Below are positions 57,058 to 64,000 of a stretch of DNA of 64,000 nucleotides, one piece after another. A model generated the notes under the pieces. The model saw only the letters and a program-made list of their open reading frames with translations, made no database searches and was not told the origin of the DNA. The stretch comes from Perkinsus olseni. Taxonomy: Eukaryota; Perkinsozoa; Perkinsida; Perkinsidae. Both the position numbers and the translations under genes were made by a program. Where the stretch lies: positions 1 through 64,000 of the forward strand of contig JABANP010000082.1 of NCBI GenBank assembly GCA_013115135.1, written 5' to 3'. Every line of letters begins with the position of its first letter. Position 1 is the first letter of the stretch.

Positions 57058-57996
57058 TCAGTTTTGCGCGAGTTTAGCGACCCCAAGTTTACTCTGGGAT
57101 GGCCGAAACTCGAAGTACGTTCCGACTAGGATGAAGGCCGGTAGCGTCCAGCGCGTGGTAGCCTCACCGGTGATAGCGACAGAGCAAATGCCTCCAGAAT
57201 TTCTGGCATAATTGGTAACGAGTATCGGAGGTTGCCCAGCCGAGCCCAAGCCAATCTCAATGGGCGGGAAGAAGTCCATGAAGGCACAGTCGAATTCGTA
57301 GAGCCGCGCTTTGGGAACCCATTGGGGATGAATAGGAGCTCCGGCTAAGGCTGTAGCCTGATCGAAAATGTCCTTAATGAGTGCCTCGAAATACATATTT
57401 GGTACAAAGAGACCCTCTGCTCCACTGTCGATAACCGCGTCTTGATTGATACCAATGGTTTTGTGTCTACTACCAACTTGTAGACTACCGATTTCGACCA
57501 CATGGTAACCTTGGCTCCTGAGCGGGATAAAGGTTAGTGGTGCAACGTACAAGCTGGGGTCTCCACCGCCGAGTAAGAGTTCCCCGGTCACTGCATCGCA
57601 GCGATGCGCTCTCAGGTGGAGCGCGAAGCTTGTGTCTGCGGCTTTACCCTGTAGTTGGGACATAAGAGAGGGATAACCAGGATAGACTTGAGTTCCAAGA
57701 CCGATAGAGTGAAATGGTGGTGCGTTATCAGGTGCCTCGTATTTGTAGACCAATCCAAATTTGATCGATCCAGCATCAGTTTGACCGATTCTAGCGTTGC
57801 CTCGGTGCTGAAATACATAGACCTTGGTGCCGTCCAAGTAAGGGAAGTCCGTGGGCTGGATGGGCGAACACGACCCTGGGCATTGGTAGTAGCCGATAGG
57901 CAGGTTGCTGCGAGATCCCGGCTTGTAGAAGTGGTAGAACCAAGTACTCCACACGAAGAAGAGGGCAGACGTCCCAGTATCGATCAGAGCATGCAT
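57058..57996 (-). pseudogene. Pepsin-like aspartyl protease with N terminus lost at an inverted junction
   Basis: From the stop at 57058-57060 back to MHALIDTGTSALFFVWSTWF the frame is intact and close to the 43.9-45.0 kb gene. It keeps both sites (DTGT and VIDSGAEGLFV), LLLGGGDPSL and FILVGTYFEFRPSQSKLGVA. At 57994-57996 similarity stops exactly at the Met before HALIDTG. Upstream DNA belongs to the opposite strand of another protease's 3' end, so signal peptide and first strands (about 50 residues) are missing. An ATG at 57999 would give a protein without secretion signal. Since both catalytic motifs survive, the rearrangement may be recent. Confidence 0.75.
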
Positions 57997-58222
57997 CATG
58001 CCGCCGCTGGCTTTTGGGTTGGGCCTTAATGGCACTGTCCCGTTGACGATGAGCTACATAAACTATGCCATGAATGATAAAGGTTATTGTCACTTCATCA
58101 TCAAGAAGGGAGATGATACTTCATGGGCGTTCCCCGATCGAATGCTTATTGGGAACTACCTCGAGTTCCAACCCGAACAAGGCCGAGTCGGCATCGCGCC
58201 GCTCGTACCTCGATCAGCTTGA
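57995..58222 (+). pseudogene. 3' fragment of an aspartyl protease (duplicate of 50575-50801)
   Basis: IMPPLAFGLGLNGTVPLTMS, FIIKKGDDTSWAFPDRMLIG and YLEFQPEQGRVGIAPL repeat the C terminus of the 49.7 kb protease nearly base for base, ending LVPRSA with TGA. Similarity continues into the 3' flank to about 58.5 kb (GACCAACTCCT, ATCAACCGTGTTGAC, CGATTATCTCGTTTC). No start or active site is present. Confidence 0.85.
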
Positions 58223-59214
58223 CCAACTCCTCCTAGAGTTGATGGCACATCAACCGTGTTGACGGTAAATGACACATAACACTCCTATTGTCTCGTCGAT
58301 TATCTCGTTTCCTATCTGCAGATGAAAGATGGGCTATGAACCGGCAGGGACCGGTTTGCCTGTGCAAAGGTACCAATCTTCGCGGTTGTTTATTCTCCAT
58401 ACACCTGGCCATATCGACTTGTCTGGTTTGTCACTCGTGGGATGGTCTGCTCTATCGCTACCCATGATTTGCTAGTACTCTATGCACCTAATGAGTCTGA
58501 CTCGGCCCTTCTTAGGCGGCTCGCTTCATTGACTTGCACTAACCTGCAACTGATTCAGTTCAGTTCAGTTCGACTGAAAGGTTCACTTCGTTGGTTGGAC
58601 ACGAGGAAGGCAATGGAACGGACCACACACTGTGCGGCGCGCAATCCTGCCCCGTCTCCGATAGAAGGTGGAGGTCGTTTACCTGCTCTCACGACGCGGT
58701 CAACTTAGCCTATTGTTATCTATTCTCATTGCCATCGATTATTCCTTGACACGGGTAGTGAGTGTTCTCTTATCGATGATTCTCTAGTGAAAAATTACAA
58801 GCTCACCATCGACCAAACTATTTACCATTTTCACCCGCGTTCGAACGGCCAAAAAGACGAGAAATCATCTCGCTCGCCTGTGTCACGCAGGTGACACAAA
58901 ACCCCTGGGTTGCATGAGCACAAGTCACCTCTAGGAGCGGCTACATGTGCAAGGGATACGACTCGTATCATATGAGTCGCTCGTATCTCGTACCACTCGT
59001 AACAAGCGGGCAGCAGTGGTCTCCCTACCCCACTGGTGGTGCCTCACAGCTGTCTCGTGAATATAATATTGCGAGGCAATGAGTGAGTCGAAGGATCGTA
59101 TGCACAGTAACCAGGAACTGATGTCGACACTGGACAGGGACTGGAGGTATCTCTACCATAGCTGATTCATTTTCGTAGATATCACTAATAATAATCCTCT
59201 TTATCCATTCACTT
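58223..59214. other. Spacer; first part is duplicated protease 3' flank
   Basis: 58.22-58.5 kb matches 50.80-51.08 kb. The rest holds no supported gene and is presumably the promoter side of the secreted protein at 59.2 kb. Confidence 0.5.
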
Positions 59215-60162
59215 ATGATGGCCCTTCGTCTCATCATTTTCGTCTCTTTTGTTGCCGTATTGGCCAATGGTTGCGGAAAGGGCGACACCACCAACCCTAC
59301 GCCGTGCCCTACCACCATGAAACCTACCCCGTGCCCGACAACCACAATAAGATCTACCTCGGGATACCCAGTCCGTTACGTCAATAAACACTCTGGTAAA
59401 TTCGCCTACAAGCGTTCCCAGCCAGCCTACGCGAGAGTTGCTTTCCTTGCCCCCTACGACACCAGTCTTGGTATGTTCTCAGTAGAGTACGCTGATGGAA
59501 CTTCGTACCAAACTGGCTGGTTCGATCTTCACCCCAATAAAGAGGACCCGGCGTCCATCCATGCAGTTCCGGAATCTGGCTCTGCGAGGGACGCCCATAA
59601 TGCTTGGCTTGCTGGGATACGAGCTGCATGTCCCAGCGCCCACATCACGGAGAGAGACTTCGAGTCCTTTATAGTTGACGAAGATGGTAACGCTCAAGTA
59701 ATTTTTGAAGGTGCTCCTATCACACTCAATCGTGAGTGGGATTCATACACTCCAGGAGATTTCGGATCCAGCGCGTGGCTGAAAGCTCTTGGAAGACTTC
59801 CAAATTTAAGGGCAAGCTCGCTTAAGGTCGATATGCTGCTCCGGGTCAACTCGGATGGTTCCTCTCTTCTTCAACTCTCTTGCAATAACGAATTCCCTTA
59901 CGCTCGCCGGTTGAAGCTCGCAGGAATGGGCCTTGGTAAAGCTTACAGGCTGACACCAGGGGAGGAAGGGGAAACGTTACATGACGTTGTCAGCGGTCTC
60001 AAGGAGAAGTGTCCTCATCTACCGGAAGAATATCTCTCCGTAGAGAAGTGGGAGACCGTGAGATTTGCCTCCCGCTCTGAGCTGTTTGTTACCGGCAACT
60101 ACGTATTGGATCGTGCTTGGAATCAGTATATGTCCTGGACTGACGCCGACTCACTGAGCTGA
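59215..60162 (+). CDS. Secreted protein, single exon, unrecognised
   Basis: 315 residues from ATG 59215 (a second ATG follows at once). A clear signal peptide (ALRLIIFVSFVAVLANGCG) precedes a short Thr/Pro/Cys linker with two PTPCPTT repeats. The remaining 270 residues are globular-looking: FAYKRSQPAYARVAFLAPYD, MFSVEYADGTSYQTGWFDL, AWLAGIRAACPSAHITERDF, AWLKALGRLPNLRASSLKV and LKEKCPHLPEEYLSVEKW. The segments around the two ACPSAHITERDF / KCPHLPEEYLSVEKW stretches look like two halves of an internal duplication. No catalytic motif recognised. It sits just outside the protease/secreted-protein array. Confidence 0.8.
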   Translation: MMALRLIIFVSFVAVLANGCGKGDTTNPTPCPTTMKPTPCPTTTIRSTSGYPVRYVNKHSGKFAYKRSQPAYARVAFLAPYDTSLGMFSVEYADGTSYQTGWFDLHPNKEDPASIHAVPESGSARDAHNAWLAGIRAACPSAHITERDFESFIVDEDGNAQVIFEGAPITLNREWDSYTPGDFGSSAWLKALGRLPNLRASSLKVDMLLRVNSDGSSLLQLSCNNEFPYARRLKLAGMGLGKAYRLTPGEEGETLHDVVSGLKEKCPHLPEEYLSVEKWETVRFASRSELFVTGNYVLDRAWNQYMSWTDADSLS

Positions 60163-60550
60163 TCTAACCGTTGATCTATTCCTTCAGGCAGACACATCCA
60201 AGCTGCGGACACAAAGTCCTTTTTTTTCAAAGATTCTTTTATTCGGTGAACATCATCACTGAGTTAGATTTCGATGTATTAATGACAATCAGTGTTGGTC
60301 CATAAATCATTCCTTAGACCCACTTCTGTCTGCTCATCACAGTTCCCGTTTTTGTGTTCTCAGTAGTGGGCCCGGGGGGGGCCCTAATAGACGCGAGTCT
60401 TCGCGTGTATCTGGTCTCATCCAGTATAGTTACATCCAGTGTCCAGTTTATCAAAAGATACCGCGCGCTCGATAAACTTATTCCGAAACCCAGAATTGGT
60501 CTCGAAAATGATTTTTATGAGTGAATTGCGGTTCTACACCATTTCCCGTA

Positions 60551-60803
60551 CAAGTTTGACAAGTGAACAGGCAAGAATGACAACATCACAGGCAAGTTTG
60601 GCAATGAACACGCAAGTTTGACACATGAAATTTGTTACCACCAAGAATGTCAATAAGAAGTCCAAGTTTGCACACATCGAAACTGTTAATGTTGAGTCCA
60701 AGTTTGACAAGGGCAAAAATATCACATGCAAGAATGACAGTATCACAGCCAAGTTTGACAATACACGGGCAAGATTGACAAGTGCCGATCCAAGTTTGAC
60801 AGC
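60551..60803. repeat. Degenerate tandem repeat of CAAGTTTGACA, about 11 units
   Basis: CAAG(TTT/AAT/ATT)GACA-type words start near 60551, 60571, 60594, 60613, 60642, 60661, 60699, 60728, 60750, 60771 and 60791, mostly 19-23 or 29 bp apart, separated by A/C-rich linkers such as ATCACA. Spacing is too irregular for a coding or CRISPR repeat. Confidence 0.8.
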
Positions 60804-62132
60804 GCATCGATGAAAGCCCAGACTCAAACAGAAGAGCTCATTCGGCTTGAGAAACCACACATATTCACTGGCTTACGCACGGAAGAAACCCACCGTACAT
60901 AAATTGACCGTACTTGCAGATTTTCAGAATGGGCTGATTGAACACCCTCTCTAAAAAGTTGATCACTTCTTCGGAGCATCCTCAGCGCACGTCCCAGATT
61001 TCGCACAGCCACAAGCTTGTAGTGATATGCTTTAGTGAGCCGCTTCGCGATGGTATGTTGGACGATTCGATGGATGACTTAGTATAGTACCAAGTCGCTA
61101 TCTCGTGATTGTGAAGAGTTACAAGCTAAAAGCCTATCACCATTCACACGACCCGCACAAGCGGATCCCGATATGGTTAAACCCAACCCCAAAGCCTTGA
61201 AATAACAGAGGTTAATCAATCTTCCCTGATCAGCTCGGAGAGGCTTGAGAGGAACTCCGGCACAACCACGTCGTGCAGCCAGACAGGGCGGTGACTGAGG
61301 CGGCCTCAGTGAGTCCTGTCACACTGGGCAACCTACTAGGCATGAGGAGATGGTGAGAGGTTGAACAGTAGGGAAGGGCCAAACCAACACCGAGTCATCA
61401 GCAAGGGGTATGATGTACGGGTATGGCAGGTTCAATCTCTACTTCGTACCGGGGATTCCCCGGCGGGGAACCCGGCCGCCCTCACGCGACGTTGACGCGT
61501 AGAGATCTGTGAGGGTAACAGATTTTAAGAAGTAGTACAATAAGGCGTATCAACCAAGTACTACAATAAGAAGTAGTATGATATTACTTATCTCCAATAA
61601 ATTGTCAGTGTTATTTCTTAGTGTAGCAGTTGTTGTAAGGGGCAGGCTGGTATTTTTTACCGTGAATGAGGCTGCTACCGAGCGACAGACTGTGAGTATG
61701 TTTGAGCATGGTGGCTACTGCAGTGTGATACGCGTGGTATTATAGATACATAATGGGTGTAGTGTTGATTCGGAAAGATAGGGGCTCGGAATCAGTACTC
61801 GTTTCTTGTCGGATAAAATTTCCTCGGAAACTGGTCCCATGAGCCGCACTTGAATGTTGACCTCGGATTTCCAGCTCGTAAAAGCGCAACTCGGATTCGG
61901 AAAAGTTTCGCCGAGTGCTCGGACCGAGCGCTCAACTCGGAGATTCACTTGAATGCACTATTTCATCCCGTCCACTACTCGGACTCGGGAAAAGGGGCAC
62001 TGGTCCCCGGACAATTTCTGACATGTAGGTGAGAGGCCGAATGTATCTTGCGCACTTGTGGATCCTTGCATTTCCTCAAATATTGTTTCACGTCCCCTTC
62101 GCTGTTGACCTATCAAGTCATTGACCATCGTA
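60804..62132. other. Spacer before GAR1
   Basis: No gene supported. 61.86-61.99 kb is rich in ACTCGGA/CTCGGA words (at least six), possibly promoter elements of GAR1. Confidence 0.4.
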
Positions 62133-63262
62133 ATGAAAGGTGGATTCGGCAAAGGAAAAGGAAAGGGAGGAAAAGGCAAAGGTAATGAATTGACAGGGCG
62201 AGATGGGAGGGCGCCGTTCAACTAGGACCCGGGCTATCGATGCAGTGAGTACGGCTGGCAAGTGGGTGAGATTTGGGAAAGCTCGGGTATGAGTACGCAT
62301 GCATGCGGGAAAGCGGATTCTTACGATGAAAAGCAGTCGGTCGGAACTCTTTCGGAGGTTAATCCGTGACGGACGAGGTTGTTATTGTAAAAGATACGCC
62401 TAGATACCCGCACTTCGAGGTTTCACGTTGTGACCAAGTGGGCGAACAAAAAGCTATCGTCCGTCGATAACTCGGAGAATCGACCCATATAGGTCCAAAA
62501 AATCCTCTTGATGGGGCTTGTCGAACCGTAGTAGCTCTAGGGACTGTTGAATTGTTCGAAATGTGGTATTGGTTGCGTAATGGTGGATGCTGTCAGGCAA
62601 GGGTCACCGCGCCCCCCTTGGACCCCCGGAGTGGGTAGAGGAGCTCGGCGAGATGATGCACGTCTGCGAGGACGAGATGGTCTGCAAGTGTAATACTTCT
62701 ACTCCTGCCGTACCACTCCTTTCCCAATTCTTGGTGCAGGTACCCACACTAAAGTGCCCTACTTCAACGGCCGTGTGTTCCTCGAGAACAAGAGTCAGAT
62801 CGGACAGGTCGATGAGATCCTCGGACCCATCAATGAGTTCTACTTCTCTGTGAAGATGCAGGAGGGTGTTGTTGCTAAGAGCTTCAAGCCAGGTCAGAAG
62901 GTGAGCGCAACGAAAGTCGTGTGCACGCGTGCAGATTTACGGATTGTTAGGTTTACATTGATGGCAACCAGACTCTTCCCATGGAACGGTTCCTGCCCGT
63001 TAAGAAGACCATCGGCCCCAAGAGTAAGTCCCCACAGACAACCATCGGTTTTTACGCTTTTTGTATCAGAGCATGCCGCTGGTGGTAAGGGTAAGGGCGG
63101 CAAGGGCAAGGGAGGAAAGGGCAAGGGTGGCAAGGGCTTCGGAAAGGGTAGGCGTGTCTCGGCCGGTAGTGCCCTCACAGCTTGTTGTCTCGTTATTCAG
63201 GCAAGGGCTCTGGTAAGGGCAAGGGCCATTCCGGCAAGGGTAAGGGCAAGGGAAGGTGGTAA
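62133..63262 (+). CDS. GAR1: H/ACA snoRNP subunit GAR1
   Basis: Exons 62133-62181, 62597-62689, 62740-62900, 62951-63023, 63070-63147 and 63201-63262 (introns 415, 50, 50, 46 and 53 nt) give 171 residues. The core is textbook GAR1: [79 protein letters not shown] and FLPVKK. GAR1 binds dyskerin in box H/ACA particles that pseudouridylate rRNA in the nucleolus. Oddly, the usual Arg-Gly-Gly tails are replaced by Lys-Gly-Gly: [15 protein letters not shown] at the N terminus and about ten GGKGK units at the C terminus. The long first intron splits the Gly-Lys leader. Confidence 0.95.
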
Positions 63263-64000
63263 AGAGCCGACCTCAATCGCCCTGAGGATGACGTAGCGTC
63301 TGTACTCGTACCCCTTTTCCTGAGCTACTGAATCGCCTTACCAACGTATCAAAAAAGCGGTAGTGTTCATCAATTTGTATCGGGTTCATAGGACACAGCT
63401 GCGAGTCTTATCAACCTCTGTCGCGATCATTCCACTTTACCAACTGGCGGAGGGTCGTATAGTGCAAGACTGATTTGCTAGTCGATCGCCTCTGCGCTTG
63501 AAGTTGGCGGGATCTGCCTCCGCGAGAGTTCGTTCAGGATGAACTCAGTAGTTGTTTATGAATACACCTGTTCAGTCGCACTCACTGGAGGCTCTTCATT
63601 GGGCGTCATTTTTCGGCATTGCCATGCAGTCGAAGCACCTACTAGAATTTCTTTAATGCTTGAGTGCATGGGAGGAGTACATCACTGGGGGCACAGACAG
63701 TAGCCTACTATTGAGGGTAATCGCGGTACTAACGAGATGCTTTCGTACCAATCCTTAGGCAGGACTAGTGATCAGCGGCGACGTATTCTGTCCCTGAGTG
63801 GGTGTAATACTCTCTCCCGTAGTGACAAGCTGGGAGGGCTGAATGTGATGATCGGGTCGTTCTCCTCATATGCGTGAGCGACTTATTGCTCTTGAGATGG
63901 AATTAAAAATAGAAGCCAATCTGTGGCCGACTAGGATCGATCATGGATTCCTCTTTTTCAATCAGAATTCATCATCAAATGCTCCTCCGTCTACGAGCAG
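63263..64000. other. Spacer 3' of GAR1, no gene supported
   Basis: No open frame with motif or splice support, and no RNA gene recognised. Confidence 0.4.

Noticed and set aside
60551..60803. CRISPR array
   Set aside because: Units vary in sequence and spacing, spacers are 8-27 nt and low-complexity, no cas genes, eukaryotic context.

Overview
The window looks like nuclear DNA of an intron-rich protist, most likely a Perkinsus-type alveolate (inference). The reasons are: GT-AG introns of about 45-60 nt that restore reading frames, many secreted or single-pass membrane proteins without obvious relatives outside protists, a lineage-type pepsin-like protease family, and eukaryotic housekeeping genes (GAR1, NAP1, F-box/JmjC, RRM). 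I see no bacterial operons, rRNA, convincing tRNA or CRISPR. Most models below were built by joining open frames across GT-AG introns; where codon phases agree across several introns I trust them.

Layout. 0-9 kb: a duplicated, decaying unit (aldo/keto reductase plus the C-terminal part of a papain-like peptidase). A 2.15 kb insertion sits in the reductase intron of copy B, and an aspartyl protease pseudogene (one frameshift, one stop) lies between the copies. 9.7-10.8 kb: an unrecognised gene. 11.5-22.3 kb: a minus-strand cluster of type I membrane proteins. One is a large surface protein with about ten Cys-rich CWC/CYC repeats, a thrombospondin type 1-like module, a membrane helix and a Pro-rich tail. 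This block is peppered with short dispersed DNA words: a GC-core palindrome, an AGCGGAGCGAAGC word and B-box-like words, found in introns, exons and spacers. 22.3-28 kb: gene-poor, with a decayed reverse transcriptase.

28-41 kb: an F-box/JmjC oxygenase (one surplus base), a NAP1 histone chaperone, a divergent promoter, two tandem secreted-protein genes sharing a WDG/WFN domain, and a two-RRM protein. 42.8-58.5 kb: a segmental-duplication array. It holds three paralogous secreted coiled-coil proteins with the same four-exon structure, two intact aspartyl protease genes, one protease gene that lost its N terminus at an inverted junction with another paralogue's 3' end, and spacer cassettes repeated around them. 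59.2 kb: a single-exon secreted protein. 62.1-63.3 kb: GAR1 with Lys-Gly instead of Arg-Gly tails.

The array and the surface-protein cluster together suggest a fast-evolving secretome/surface locus between stable housekeeping genes. Strong hairpins (32-bp arms at 53.4 kb, others at 11.7, 25.1, 36.2, 46.1 and 55.7 kb) are also scattered through the window.
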